Positions 26,629 to 35,494 of a stretch of 64,000 nt of DNA are shown one piece after another. Every line of letters begins with the position of its first letter. Position 1 is the stretch's first letter. Both the position numbers and the translations under genes were made by a program. This stretch comes from Candidatus Babelota bacterium. Lineage in GTDB: Bacteria; Babelota; Babeliae; Babelales; Vermiphilaceae. Below the pieces are notes generated by a model that was not told where the DNA came from, made no database searches, and saw only the letters and a program-made list of their open reading frames with translations. The stretch covers positions 1 to 64,000 of the forward strand of contig JAJCZC010000018.1 of the NCBI GenBank assembly GCA_029262575.1. Reading direction: 5' to 3'.

Positions 26629-27441
26629 TTAACTTAGTAATGCGCTACCTGATTCATCTTCTATATCATATAACGCATAAACATCGCCCCAAAGGCCCCA
26701 AATTTCTGACCAATCATAATTACGCGCAAGATCATGTAGCTTTTGTTTAACTTCGTCAGAATCAAGCCACTGTGAAAACTTAAAAACACTTGTTTCGCCA
26801 ATGCAAAAATTGAATTTTTTGTATCCTAGACCACTTAAATGATCAATACAATCATAGGTTTGTTGCATATATTCACTATTGCATTCAAAAGACAGGCAAC
26901 GGATTGGAACACTTAAACCTCGCAAAACATTAAGCTCAAAGTTTTCAACATCAATCTTGCAAAAAACGGGAACCCCATGCTTAGCAATCATTGCATCTAG
27001 AGTAGAGACGTCAACGGAAACTCGCTTATTCCATTTAAAATTACGTTCGGCAAAACGCCCTTCTTGTGTAGCTTTTTGATTGAATGTGGAAAGCGTTGAT
27101 GCTTGATCACAGATCATTAATTCTAATGTACCTTGCCGTTCTGCCAAGCCGATTGGCTCAATTGTTACATCGGGGTTCTTATCATAGCGACGTTTTAACT
27201 GCTCAACACATGATGGCTGTGGTTCAAAGCAAATAACGCGTGCCCCACATGCCACATAAACATCTGCTTTATCACCTTTATTAGCTCCAACATCAAAAAC
27301 AAGATCGACCGGACGAATAAATTGCTTTAAAAATCGCACCGTTCTATCTTTGTCAAAACGGTTGTAGAACGGAACTTCCGCAATACCAATTGATGAAAAG
27401 CACAAAAAAACTAATAATATTTTACTACGAACGAAACGCAT
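26629..27441 (-). CDS. Secreted FkbM family methyltransferase
   Basis: The 270-residue protein starts at ATG 27441 behind AAGGATC and has a signal peptide MRFVRSKILLVFLCFSSIGIA. DLVFDVGANKGDKADVYVA is motif I. ARVICFEPQPSCVEQLKRRY is the strand-2 motif. VFCKIDVENFELNVLRGLSV is the FkbM signature, with D-V-E-N-F-E. LSFECNSEY then matches the usual E-x-x substrate region. Its first 17 bases overlap the end of the GT6 gene, showing tight coupling. The GT6-like enzyme upstream and this methyltransferase may act on the same oligosaccharide. Confidence 0.86.
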   Translation of the reverse strand: MRFVRSKILLVFLCFSSIGIAEVPFYNRFDKDRTVRFLKQFIRPVDLVFDVGANKGDKADVYVACGARVICFEPQPSCVEQLKRRYDKNPDVTIEPIGLAERQGTLELMICDQASTLSTFNQKATQEGRFAERNFKWNKRVSVDVSTLDAMIAKHGVPVFCKIDVENFELNVLRGLSVPIRCLSFECNSEYMQQTYDCIDHLSGLGYKKFNFCIGETSVFKFSQWLDSDEVKQKLHDLARNYDWSEIWGLWGDVYALYDIEDESGSALLS

Positions 27442-28162
27442 GATGATCCTTATCTAAAGCAACAAGTTTGGGTGAATAATTTATTTTGGTGTTTTCTGGG
27501 TAACAGTATGAAGGATCCAACATCACAGTGGGCTCATGATCAATAAAATATCGATTAACATGACTCTCATCATGCCATACTGCGATAAACTTTTTATTTA
27601 AATCAGTTTGAATGTTTTTTGTTATTGTTTCATACATCTTCAAGCATGCATCTTTTGATCCCCCATTAAAACCGCCGGCAAAGTACTGTTTGCCTTCATG
27701 TGGCGCAACGCACGCTTTTGATATGCGACGTGTTTCATAAGTTCCACGACGCCCAATAAAACCAGGATGTTGCGTAGCTACCAACTCACCTAAAATTTCT
27801 GAACCTACGGTATCGACAAAGAGCATATCTGCATCAAGGGCAAAAAGATAATCACAATCTTTGTAGGCGTCTCGATTTTTTAGATACGCTGGAATACGCA
27901 TAAGCGTATCATAGGGCCAGCCAATCCGTTTGTGCTCAATACGGATAATTGAACGCTTAACCTGATCTTCAAAGTCTATTGGTTGATCGGTAAAAACAAA
28001 ATAGGTAACTTCATGATCAACACAAAAATGCTCATCTGCCGATTTGAGTAATGGAGGCACAAATTGTATATATTTGCCGGTGGCCACAATGAGCAATCCT
28101 ATATGAGAAGCATTCAGGAATGCACTCGCATACATTATAAGCATTAAAAATAGTTGTTTCAT
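27425..28162 (-). CDS. Secreted GT6 (ABO/alpha-1,3-Gal/GalNAc-transferase-like) glycosyltransferase
   Basis: The 245-residue protein has a signal peptide MKQLFLMLIMYASAFLNA and then the GT6 start IGLLIVATGKYIQFVPPLL. Conserved blocks: HEVTYFVFTD, WPYDTLMRIPAY, the DXD motif ALDADMLF (D110-A-D112), HPGFIGRRGTYETRR, YFAGGFNGGSKDACLKMYE and FIAVWHDESHVNRYF. These match mammalian histo-blood-group A/B transferases in order and spacing. Family knowledge: GT6 adds GalNAc or Gal in alpha-1,3 linkage, often onto fucosylated galactose. Most described bacterial GT6 enzymes have N-x-N in place of D-x-D, so the Asp pair here is notable. Its ATG overlaps the previous stop as ATGA. Confidence 0.85.
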   Translation of the reverse strand: MKQLFLMLIMYASAFLNASHIGLLIVATGKYIQFVPPLLKSADEHFCVDHEVTYFVFTDQPIDFEDQVKRSIIRIEHKRIGWPYDTLMRIPAYLKNRDAYKDCDYLFALDADMLFVDTVGSEILGELVATQHPGFIGRRGTYETRRISKACVAPHEGKQYFAGGFNGGSKDACLKMYETITKNIQTDLNKKFIAVWHDESHVNRYFIDHEPTVMLDPSYCYPENTKINYSPKLVALDKDHHAFRS

Positions 28163-28992
28163 GCTTCATCCTTTTTAGGTCTGATTGGTGATGCAATTGC
28201 ATCATAGGGCTTAATATTCCGAATATATAAATCAATAGAACGTTGTAAGGATTTAGATTTTTTATAATCATTCAACACATTTACTGCATTATATTCGAGC
28301 AGCACGTGTGGAATGAATCTAAAATGCCCATCACGCGCCATTTCAATCATTGGCATCATGGCAGCCATATCACATGTCATTTCAAGAAATTCTCCATTCA
28401 TCATAAAATCTTCTATCCTGACCTGTTTAAAAAGGCCAGCATAAAACGTACGTAAATGGGATGGGATATGACTAAATCTGCGAAATGCATTATTATTAAC
28501 TACTCGTGCAGGCATTGGGCAACAAAAGCCTATTTTGCCTGAAGGGTATTCCCTGAATTGGCCATAGGTTAACCATACACTCGAATCATTATATACTTCA
28601 TTTATATAAGAAAGCACTTGAGGATGAGCAAACCGATCGTCACCATCACAAATCACAACAATATCATCATCATTGCAAAAATTGTGTATCGCTTCATATT
28701 GATTACACATTGCACCCTTACGTTCTGGATTTCTGATCAAATGAACGCAATCATGCATATTGTGCTCATCTAAATACTCTTGAACTAAAGCGCCGGTTCC
28801 ATCTGATGAGCAATCATCAATATATAAAACTTTAAAGTTGTCATAGTCTTGCTTTCTAATACTCTCCAAATTCCATTGATACCATTGAGCATTATTGTAA
28901 CTACAAGCTAAAACAACAATACGTTTTTTTTCAATACAATTTAATTGTTGGAAAAAAATGGTAAAAACTAAAAACAAAAACTTCTTATACAT
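28159..28992 (-). CDS. Secreted GT2 glycosyltransferase (copy 1)
   Basis: ATG 28992 has AGAGGA upstream and starts the signal peptide MYKKFLFLVFTIFFQQLNC; an in-frame start 36 bases earlier is less good. The GT-A domain shows RIVVLACSYNNAQWYQWNL, VLYIDDCSSDGTGALV and IVVICDGDDRFAHPQVL, where DGDD is the metal and sugar-nucleotide site. SHLRTFYAGLFKQVRIEDF is shared with the other three GT2 copies (29016, 34625, 35495). About 277 residues. It is translationally coupled to GT6 downstream. No transmembrane helices follow, unlike processive GT2 synthases, so it probably adds a single sugar. Confidence 0.83.
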   Translation of the reverse strand: MYKKFLFLVFTIFFQQLNCIEKKRIVVLACSYNNAQWYQWNLESIRKQDYDNFKVLYIDDCSSDGTGALVQEYLDEHNMHDCVHLIRNPERKGAMCNQYEAIHNFCNDDDIVVICDGDDRFAHPQVLSYINEVYNDSSVWLTYGQFREYPSGKIGFCCPMPARVVNNNAFRRFSHIPSHLRTFYAGLFKQVRIEDFMMNGEFLEMTCDMAAMMPMIEMARDGHFRFIPHVLLEYNAVNVLNDYKKSKSLQRSIDLYIRNIKPYDAIASPIRPKKDEA

Positions 28993-29015
28993 CCTCTGCA
29001 CCCTTTTTTTGTTCT

Positions 29016-29891
29016 TTATATCCTGCACTGGACTCCGTCACATTGATTCTCAGTTTGTTCTTCAAATAAACTCTCAAGTGGCTCATACGGCTTACGCGAT
29101 CTAATTTCCTTATCCAACGTTCTTTGCAAATCCTTATTAACTTTATGATCATTAATCGGATTCTCATCATTATATAAATATAAAATTTTATCTATAAATT
29201 TATGGTGAAAACCAACCATCTCCATCATTGGCATCATGATGGCAAGATCATACGTCATAGGAAAAAACTCGCCATTATATAAGAGGTCTTCTTTTTTTAT
29301 ATTTTTAAACAATTTTGCATAGAAAGTTCTCAAATGAGAAGGCTGCCTATCATGCCCTCTTATTGCATTTTTCCTGATAACCTCATCAGGGATAGCTTTA
29401 TTAAAACCTAATATCTTTCCTGGATAGGTACAGTATTGGCCAAAAGTTAACCATACACTTGGATCGGAATAAACCTCATTTATTGTACTTAGCACGCGCT
29501 CATTGGGAAAAAAATCATCACCATCGAGTATTACAACTATTTCATCATCTTCACACATCCAAATAGCATTATATATATTTTCAAGTGCACGCTTGCGCAC
29601 TTTATTTTTTATTAAAGTTACTCGATGATTTTGCTCACGAGACTTAATATATTGTTCGGCTAAATTCCCCGTGCCATCAGGTGAACAATCATCAACATAA
29701 ATCACTCTATAATTACTATAATCTTGAAAAAATACTGTCAGCAGGTTTCCCTTATGCCACCGTGCATTGTTATAACTGGCTATAACGACAACTATCTTAC
29801 GCTCATAAGTGTTTTCAGTTTCGGCTAACGTGGCAAAAGAGGTCAAACATAAAACGGCAACCATCAATTGGTTAAACAAGGCTTTCTTCAT
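29016..29891 (-). CDS. Secreted GT2 glycosyltransferase (copy 2)
   Basis: ATG 29891 overlaps the previous stop as ATGA and begins the signal peptide MKKALFNQLMVAVLCLTSFA ending in TLA. The GT-A domain has KIVVVIASYNNARWHKGNLL, VIYVDDCSPDGTGNLAEQY and IVVILDGDDFFPNERVL. PSHLRTFYAKLFKNIKKED marks it as a paralogue of the GT2 proteins at 28159, 34625 and 35495. About 291 residues. It sits directly after the unrecognised glycosyltransferase-like gene at 29888. That combination is found fused in one chain at 35495, so the two proteins probably work together. Confidence 0.83.
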   Translation of the reverse strand: MKKALFNQLMVAVLCLTSFATLAETENTYERKIVVVIASYNNARWHKGNLLTVFFQDYSNYRVIYVDDCSPDGTGNLAEQYIKSREQNHRVTLIKNKVRKRALENIYNAIWMCEDDEIVVILDGDDFFPNERVLSTINEVYSDPSVWLTFGQYCTYPGKILGFNKAIPDEVIRKNAIRGHDRQPSHLRTFYAKLFKNIKKEDLLYNGEFFPMTYDLAIMMPMMEMVGFHHKFIDKILYLYNDENPINDHKVNKDLQRTLDKEIRSRKPYEPLESLFEEQTENQCDGVQCRI

Positions 29892-30802
29892 TGAATTTCT
29901 CCGTATTGTAGTGGACACTCCCTACTCATAAATGTTGGCTCATAATCCATATGTGCAGCGTTATTTTTTATCTTATATAATGGATAAATGTCGATCTTTT
30001 TGCCTTGGTTAAAAACAGTAAGTAATTCTTCAGCTGATAAAAAATCCATATGCCGATTACTCCAATCTTTTTGCACAAGATTGAGGGGCAAATTTACTAT
30101 TTTTGTTTCCGCATAACAAAGCCCAATCTGACTTTGCACAGATCCTGCAAGTGATGACCAAGCACCCTCTAAACGATTAGGTGTTGTAAACTGTAAACTA
30201 TGAAAATGGCTTATAACTCTTTTTTTTGAATACAATGTCATATCAACGGTGTTCGGATAACCCCAATCACAAGATCCTGCACGAAATTTCCATGCGCAAA
30301 CATTACCATCATCGAATACAAAAGATGGCAATGGCTGTTTGCGTGACATTGCATAACAATAGTCTAGATGCTTGCCAAGGCGTAAATAAAAGCCGTAGGC
30401 ATTATATTTTTTGAGCTGATTAATACAATCATCGAAGTCAATATAGTCTTTAACAATAATATCATCTACAGCAAACAATACATATTCATTGGAACAATTT
30501 AAAAGAGCTTGCATAGTGAGCGGTTTGAAATCTTTGCGCGGCTGTGAGCCCTGCTTAAACCTTTTGACATGCAAAAAGTCCTTCCAAACTTTTTGATAGG
30601 CATCCTCATAATCCTGATTCGTAACTAAATAAATAACCTGAACAGTATCGAGATTTTCTGTATAAACTTCTAATGATTCAAGCAGCGCATAAAGTTGGAT
30701 TGGCCGATCATATGAATAAATAATGAGATCAGCTTTTTCAGCTTGAATATGTATAAATATACAAATAAAAAATAACAACACTTTTGTTTTGATAGACTTC
30801 AT
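29888..30802 (-). CDS. Secreted glycosyltransferase-like protein, unrecognised family (copy 2)
   Basis: ATG 30802 is chosen because it follows GGGAGAAAATG-type purines and starts the signal peptide MKSIKTKVLLFFICIFIHIQA. It is a paralogue of the gene at 12899: ADLIIYSYDRPIQLYALLES, YVLFAVDDIIVKDYIDFDD, GFYLRLGK, GSCDWGYPNTVDMTLYSKKR, NLVQKDW, and NAAHMDYEPTF near the end. Conserved features are a first strand with a D-R-P-x-Q-L motif and the A-V-D-D acidic pair. These suggest a GT-A fold with a DXD-like site. No known family recognised. It is first in the ATGA-coupled series running down to 24737. Confidence 0.65.
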   Translation of the reverse strand: MKSIKTKVLLFFICIFIHIQAEKADLIIYSYDRPIQLYALLESLEVYTENLDTVQVIYLVTNQDYEDAYQKVWKDFLHVKRFKQGSQPRKDFKPLTMQALLNCSNEYVLFAVDDIIVKDYIDFDDCINQLKKYNAYGFYLRLGKHLDYCYAMSRKQPLPSFVFDDGNVCAWKFRAGSCDWGYPNTVDMTLYSKKRVISHFHSLQFTTPNRLEGAWSSLAGSVQSQIGLCYAETKIVNLPLNLVQKDWSNRHMDFLSAEELLTVFNQGKKIDIYPLYKIKNNAAHMDYEPTFMSRECPLQYGEIQ

Positions 30803-30978
30803 TTTCTCCCTTTGATTCATGCTTTTTTACTGAGTCAAAGACTACTTCAGTTTTTAATAATGTCAATAATCTATATTCACTCAAAATAGGCTGGAAAGAC
30901 TCATGAAGGCATAAAACTTGCATTTGGAAAGAACATTTTTTAGACTTCGCAAGAAATAGTTCTAAAAAAAGGGAAACC

Positions 30979-31659
30979 ATGAAAATAAAATCGATTTTGA
31001 GAAATTGGGCTAGTTTAGTTTTTCCCGAAAGCACGCAACAGATGCAAAATAATTTTATAAAAATATATCAAAATAATACATGGAAAGGGTCAAAATCAAT
31101 ATCCGGAAATGGCTCTGATCTAATACAAACAAAAACTATTCGTGATCAACTTCCAATACTCTTTCAAAAATTTAACATCAAAACGTTTGCTGATGCCCCC
31201 TGTGGAGATTTTTACTGGATGAAAGAAGTCGACTTCAACCTTCTCGACACTTATATTGGCATAGATATTGTTCCAACTTTAATAAAAGAAAATAAGGGAA
31301 AATATACAAACGAAAAATGCACTTTTGAGCATAAGAACATTGTAGTCGACCCCCTTCCAAAAGTAGATCTCATTTTATGCCGAGACACCCTCGTGCACCT
31401 TCAACTAAACGATGCAAAAAAAACAATTCGAAACTTTAAAAAAAGTGGATCAAAATATCTACTAACCACATCTTTTACAAAAAACCGCCCTAATGAAGAG
31501 TTAAAACAATCTGGCCACTGGAGAACACTAAACCTACAACTTCCGCCATTTAATTTTCCAGATCCAGTACTCACATTAAATGAAAATTGCACCGAGTCAA
31601 ATGGCATATACTCTGATAAATCGCTTTGCTTATGGCATCTTGATGATATTAATATTTAA
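30979..31659 (+). CDS. Class I SAM methyltransferase, cytosolic
   Basis: The 226-residue protein starts at ATG 30979 behind AAAAAAGGGAAA. No signal peptide is present, in contrast to most neighbours. FADAPCGDFYWMKEVDF is SAM motif I, with the D-A-P-C-G-D form seen in some glycan-cluster methyltransferases. IGIDIVPTLIKENKGKY is the strand-2 acidic motif. VDLILCRDTLVHLQLNDAKK is motif IV. The C-terminus FSDKSLCLWHL-type strand is a usual ending. It is followed by a GT2 gene that also lacks a signal peptide, so the two may form a separate cytosolic step. Substrate unknown. Confidence 0.72.
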   Translation: MKIKSILRNWASLVFPESTQQMQNNFIKIYQNNTWKGSKSISGNGSDLIQTKTIRDQLPILFQKFNIKTFADAPCGDFYWMKEVDFNLLDTYIGIDIVPTLIKENKGKYTNEKCTFEHKNIVVDPLPKVDLILCRDTLVHLQLNDAKKTIRNFKKSGSKYLLTTSFTKNRPNEELKQSGHWRTLNLQLPPFNFPDPVLTLNENCTESNGIYSDKSLCLWHLDDINI

Positions 31660-31714
31660 TTAAAACATACTCACCCTTTCTTAAAAAAAATTACATTTTA
31701 TACAAGGAATCAAT

Positions 31715-32620
31715 GTGTCAATCCACACTTCAACAAGCGTTATTATTTGCACATGCAACCGCCCAAAAGATCTTGTAACCACTCTTGACACAATCGCAAA
31801 ACAGACCGAACAACCCGATGAAATAATCATTGTTGATAGTTCAGATATTTCTGTGCAAAATTATGATACATTCACAAAAGTTTTTAACGAAGCAACATTC
31901 AAAAATACAAAGCTCATTTATGATCATACAACCACCAAAAGTTCCACTTTTCAGCGCAATGAAGGCATAAAATGTGCATCAACCGATATTCTTCACTTTC
32001 TCGATGATGACGTTATTTTAGAAAAAGATTATCTAGCTCAAATGAACAAAAAATTTCATGATTATCCAACATATGCTGGGGGAATGGGCTCAGTTACCAA
32101 CATACCAAAAAAGCGACTTAATGCGCTGTATCTTTTGCGCCGCGTATTTCTATTACAACGTATTCATGCATCGGGAAACTTTACTCTTTCAGGATTCCCG
32201 ACCCATCCTTACGGAAAACGCACCTTTTTAACCGTTGAGGCTCTCGGTGGTTGTTGTATGTCTTACCGATCTAATGCACTAAAAAAACATCGATTTGATG
32301 AAAAATTAACGCAATATGCCTATATGGAGGATTGTGATTTATCATATCGTGTCTCGCGAGAAGCTCCCCTATTTTATAACCCAACTGCACGCATGAAACA
32401 TATGCAAAGCCCAGAAAATCGAAAAAAAGCTGTCGATATTAAGGCCGTATTAATGCAAAACTATATATACCTCTTTTTCAAAAACTTTTACCCCAAAAAC
32501 AAACTTAAAATCATCCCATTTTGCTGGTCTATTTTTGGCCTTTTTTTAGAAGCACTTATATTCCGCAGATTTGATATCATCAAAGGCTATATTAAAGGTA
32601 TCAAAGCACCATTAAAGTAA
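31715..32620 (+). CDS. Cytosolic or membrane-associated GT2 glycosyltransferase
   Basis: The start is GTG 31715 with ACAAGGAAT upstream. An ATG two bases earlier is in another frame. The 301-residue protein has TSVIICTCNRPKDLVTTLD, EIIIVDSSD and ILHFLDDDVILEKDYLAQM (D-D-D metal site). LTVEALGGCCMSYRSNALK and YMEDCDLSYRVSREAPLFY follow, with E-D as the catalytic base. It has no signal peptide; the hydrophobic stretch near the C-terminus (IIPFCWSIFGLFLEALIF) may associate with the membrane. It is a different GT2 type from the four exported copies, closer to rhamnosyltransferase-like proteins of O-antigen clusters. Confidence 0.8.
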   Translation: MSIHTSTSVIICTCNRPKDLVTTLDTIAKQTEQPDEIIIVDSSDISVQNYDTFTKVFNEATFKNTKLIYDHTTTKSSTFQRNEGIKCASTDILHFLDDDVILEKDYLAQMNKKFHDYPTYAGGMGSVTNIPKKRLNALYLLRRVFLLQRIHASGNFTLSGFPTHPYGKRTFLTVEALGGCCMSYRSNALKKHRFDEKLTQYAYMEDCDLSYRVSREAPLFYNPTARMKHMQSPENRKKAVDIKAVLMQNYIYLFFKNFYPKNKLKIIPFCWSIFGLFLEALIFRRFDIIKGYIKGIKAPLK

Positions 32621-32626
32621 ATCGTA

Positions 32627-32665
32627 TTACATCCAAGAACAATGCCAATGATGCACTGCGATTAT
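32627..32665 (-). pseudogene. 3' remnant of a GT32 gene
   Basis: On the minus strand the sequence reads IIAVHHWHCSWM and a TAA, matching the GT32 ending YAIHYWKCSWM at 24737. Nothing upstream continues the frame. It lies just downstream of two intact GT32 genes, so a third tandem copy was probably lost here. Confidence 0.6.
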
Positions 32666-32743
32666 TGTGCTAGCGGGCATTTTTTTTGATTTCGCACATA
32701 GTTTATCGTGCGAAGAATAAAAATATAAAACGAAATAACACGA

Positions 32744-33661
32744 TTATCTCTCAAAAGCCTCGGGCACAAGCCAGCTTCCAGCCCAATGGTGCACTGCAAA
32801 TGCTTCTTGTTTGAGCCATTCTTGGCGATCATGCCCTTTTTGATTATAGCCACAGGGATAAAAGAATGATGCCGGAAATGCAATATCCTTGCTTTCATCT
32901 TTGCCCGCACAGGCAATAAATGCTCTGCTAAAATGAATTGGCCCACTGCGCAAAATAATCGGGCCATAGATCCTATCTCGAGCAATAGTATCAATTGCAT
33001 TACGCAAAATTGGATGACCTGGCTTTGCACCGAATAACGCTGCGCCTAATTGCACATAGTTAGTATCTAATGGTTGCAAACCAGTATAAAAATCATAGCA
33101 TTTATGCAACATGTCCAGTGGCTTTAAACATTCAAAATCACAATCAATATAGACTCCACCTAAACGATATACAATTTCATAGCGCAAAATATCCGATTTT
33201 TCTGCATAGTTATGCGATGCATCAAAAAAACGCTTATTGCCAAATTTAAGCCGCTCAATATTAACCACAATGTATCGTTCATCAGTATAGTTAAGCGCGT
33301 TCTCCAATTCCTGCCATGAACACACCACTGCACCTCTTGAATCATTTTCCTCACGATCGGTCCACAACACAAAACGCCAATCTGGATGATGTTTTTCCCA
33401 AGTTGCACGCAATGCTTTATCCTCTTGCGATAACGGTCTGCCAAACCAAATATGATGAATAATATTTGGAATGAGCTCTTGCGATTGATGAATGTTGTCA
33501 AAATTATGTTTTTCATAAAGTTCGCGGGCTATGCCAAGAAGATTATCAATCATAGGCAATCGCTTATATGTATGTTTGTCCAGTTGCATTGAGGCGTCAA
33601 AATCGATGACAGCATTAACGGCAGATGTTAGAAATATACATAAAATTGTTTTGTTGATCAT
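32744..33661 (-). CDS. Secreted GT32-type glycosyltransferase (copy 3)
   Basis: The 305-residue protein starts at ATG 33661, directly after the TAG of the preceding GT32 gene with no spacer. The signal peptide is MINKTILCIFLTSAVNA. IPNIIHHIWFGRPLSQEDKA is the opening motif and AEKSDILRYEIVYRLGG the helix before the DXD. VYIDCDFECL carries the DCD ligand set. LRSGPIHFSRAFIACAG and FAVHHWAGSW close it. It is most like copy 4 at 33662 (shared T-G-L/A-I-Q-P-L-D, V-Q-L-G-A-A-L), so the two arose by tandem duplication. Confidence 0.86.
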   Translation of the reverse strand: MINKTILCIFLTSAVNAVIDFDASMQLDKHTYKRLPMIDNLLGIARELYEKHNFDNIHQSQELIPNIIHHIWFGRPLSQEDKALRATWEKHHPDWRFVLWTDREENDSRGAVVCSWQELENALNYTDERYIVVNIERLKFGNKRFFDASHNYAEKSDILRYEIVYRLGGVYIDCDFECLKPLDMLHKCYDFYTGLQPLDTNYVQLGAALFGAKPGHPILRNAIDTIARDRIYGPIILRSGPIHFSRAFIACAGKDESKDIAFPASFFYPCGYNQKGHDRQEWLKQEAFAVHHWAGSWLVPEAFER

Positions 33662-34606
33662 CTAATCATTCCAACATTCTGTTTCTTGATCATTATCCAA
33701 CTTTTTAAATTGCTCTAAACGGTAACGCGGAGGCATCCAACTTTTTGCCCAATGATGAATTGCATATGCACCTTCATCAAGCCATTTTTCATACGCCAAT
33801 CCTTTTTCTTGGCAACCTAATGGATAGGCATAACCAGCAGGTAACGCTATATCAATGCGTCCATCTTTTCCGGCCATCTTGAAAAAAGATTTAGTGAAAT
33901 GCACTGGGCCACTTTTTTTCGGCGCACCTTTGTGATGCCAATCATCTTTGATGGTTTCAATGCAATGCTTTAAGATGGGATGCTTTGGCGGAGCACCATA
34001 AAGTGCTGCTCCAAGTTGCACAAATTGTGAATCCAATGGTTGAATTGCAGTAACAAAATCATAACCTAGTAATGAATCAAGCGGTTTGAGGCATTCAAAA
34101 TCAACATCTAAATAGAAACCACCAAAATTATAAATAATTTCCCATTTCATTAAATCAGAACGTACGCCGGGACTTTCTGTCGCATCAAAAAACTCTTGAT
34201 TGTGCAACTTCATTTTGGCAACATCTTCATCTGTCCACAATTTATAAAACCACCCACGACTCGCATGATAATGCTTCCAAGATTCACACAATTGTACAAA
34301 TGCCTCTGGCAAAGGGCCACCAATCCAAATTTGATGAATAATACGCGGTATTTTCTCTTCTAAGGTAATACCTTTTTTACGCAATGCAGTTAAGTTATTT
34401 TTTTGATACAAACTTTTAAAAAAATCATAAAGTTCCTGCCCATCTATGCCATCCATAATTACGCGTGTTGTTGGGATTGCACGTGGATATTTCTGTACTT
34501 GCATAGATACATCAAAATCAGTATGAATCCATGGCTTAATTTCACCCGCATTAACACTTAAATGTGCTAACAATATAAATAAACAAAACTTTGTATTTTT
34601 TTCCAT
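33662..34606 (-). CDS. Secreted GT32-type glycosyltransferase (copy 4)
   Basis: The 314-residue protein starts at ATG 34606 behind AGGAGTAAGC. A signal peptide (MEKNTKFCLFILLAHLSVNA) precedes IPRIIHQIWIGGPLPEAFVQ, SPGVRSDLMKWEIIYNFGG, FYLDVDFECL (DVD ligand), PKKSGPVHFTKSFFKMAG and YAIHHWAKSWM. Compared with the other copies, the helix before the DXD has R-S-D-L-M-K-W where the others have K-S-D-x-x-R-Y, and the C-terminal tail is longer and acidic. The difference may change donor choice. It is co-transcribed with copy 3 and with the two GT2 genes upstream. Confidence 0.86.
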   Translation of the reverse strand: MEKNTKFCLFILLAHLSVNAGEIKPWIHTDFDVSMQVQKYPRAIPTTRVIMDGIDGQELYDFFKSLYQKNNLTALRKKGITLEEKIPRIIHQIWIGGPLPEAFVQLCESWKHYHASRGWFYKLWTDEDVAKMKLHNQEFFDATESPGVRSDLMKWEIIYNFGGFYLDVDFECLKPLDSLLGYDFVTAIQPLDSQFVQLGAALYGAPPKHPILKHCIETIKDDWHHKGAPKKSGPVHFTKSFFKMAGKDGRIDIALPAGYAYPLGCQEKGLAYEKWLDEGAYAIHHWAKSWMPPRYRLEQFKKLDNDQETECWND

Positions 34607-34624
34607 TGCTTACTCCTGAATTTA

Positions 34625-35461
34625 TTAAATTTTACTTTTTTCAAACGTTGTTCTTTGTGTTATATAATGCTGTGCAGGCTGATACTTTTGCCGATTGCGA
34701 ACCACACGATCACAGTGCAATTGATAGTTAAGATTATTTTTATAATCATTCAGTGGCGTTGCTTCATTATAAATATAAAGCACATCAGGAATAAACCGAA
34801 TGTGCGTACCAGCTAGCTCTAAAAGTGGCATCATCATAGCAATATCGCATGCAACGCTAAAGAAGTTACCATCATACATAAAATCACACAATTTTATTTG
34901 TTTAAACAGACCAGCATAAAAGGTGCGCAAATGAGAAGTGATCCAATAATATTGGCGAAATGCATTGCGCTCTATAACCGCTGGTGGCACTGTCCTGCAA
35001 TACCCCATTCTGTCATTGGGAAAGCGCTTAAATTGCCCATACGTTAGCCAACAGTTTGGATCTTGATATGTTTGATTGACCCGACTAAGAACTTCTGGAT
35101 TGTCAAACCAGTCATCACCATCAAGATGCACTATGATTTCATGATCATCACACATCCATGCAGCCTTATAGTGATTAGCCATAGCCCCTTTATTAGCTTC
35201 ATTACAAATCAAGTTAACTCTATCTTGCAAACCATGCTCATCGATATAGACACGCACAAGTTCACTTGTGCCGTCAGAAGAAGCGTCATCAATATAAATA
35301 ACACGATAATTATTATAATTTTGTGAACAGATCGAATCTAAATTTTGATGATACCATTCTGCATTGTTATAAGATGGCACCACAACCACCATCGGTTTTT
35401 CTTGATATGCATAGACATATAAGCTTGTAAAAAGCAAAAAAATACAACAATGCATTCTCAT
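34625..35461 (-). CDS. Secreted GT2 glycosyltransferase (copy 3)
   Basis: The 278-residue protein starts at ATG 35461 behind AAGGGATTTT. The signal peptide MRMHCCIFLLFTSLYVYAYQ leads to PMVVVVPSYNNAEWYHQNL, VIYIDDASSDGTSELV and IIVHLDGDDWFDNPEVLSR, with DGDD as the catalytic metal site. TSHLRTFYAGLFKQIKLCD and VLYIYNEATPLNDYKNN are shared with copies at 28159, 29016 and 35495. There are no transmembrane segments after the signal. It is one gene in a minus-strand run (39191 to 32744) that starts with GDP-fucose synthase and Gmd, suggesting these transferases could use GDP-sugars. Donor not provable from sequence. Confidence 0.83.
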   Translation of the reverse strand: MRMHCCIFLLFTSLYVYAYQEKPMVVVVPSYNNAEWYHQNLDSICSQNYNNYRVIYIDDASSDGTSELVRVYIDEHGLQDRVNLICNEANKGAMANHYKAAWMCDDHEIIVHLDGDDWFDNPEVLSRVNQTYQDPNCWLTYGQFKRFPNDRMGYCRTVPPAVIERNAFRQYYWITSHLRTFYAGLFKQIKLCDFMYDGNFFSVACDIAMMMPLLELAGTHIRFIPDVLYIYNEATPLNDYKNNLNYQLHCDRVVRNRQKYQPAQHYITQRTTFEKSKI

Positions 35462-35494
35462 AAAATCCCTTTTTTCCGTTTCATGCTATATAGG

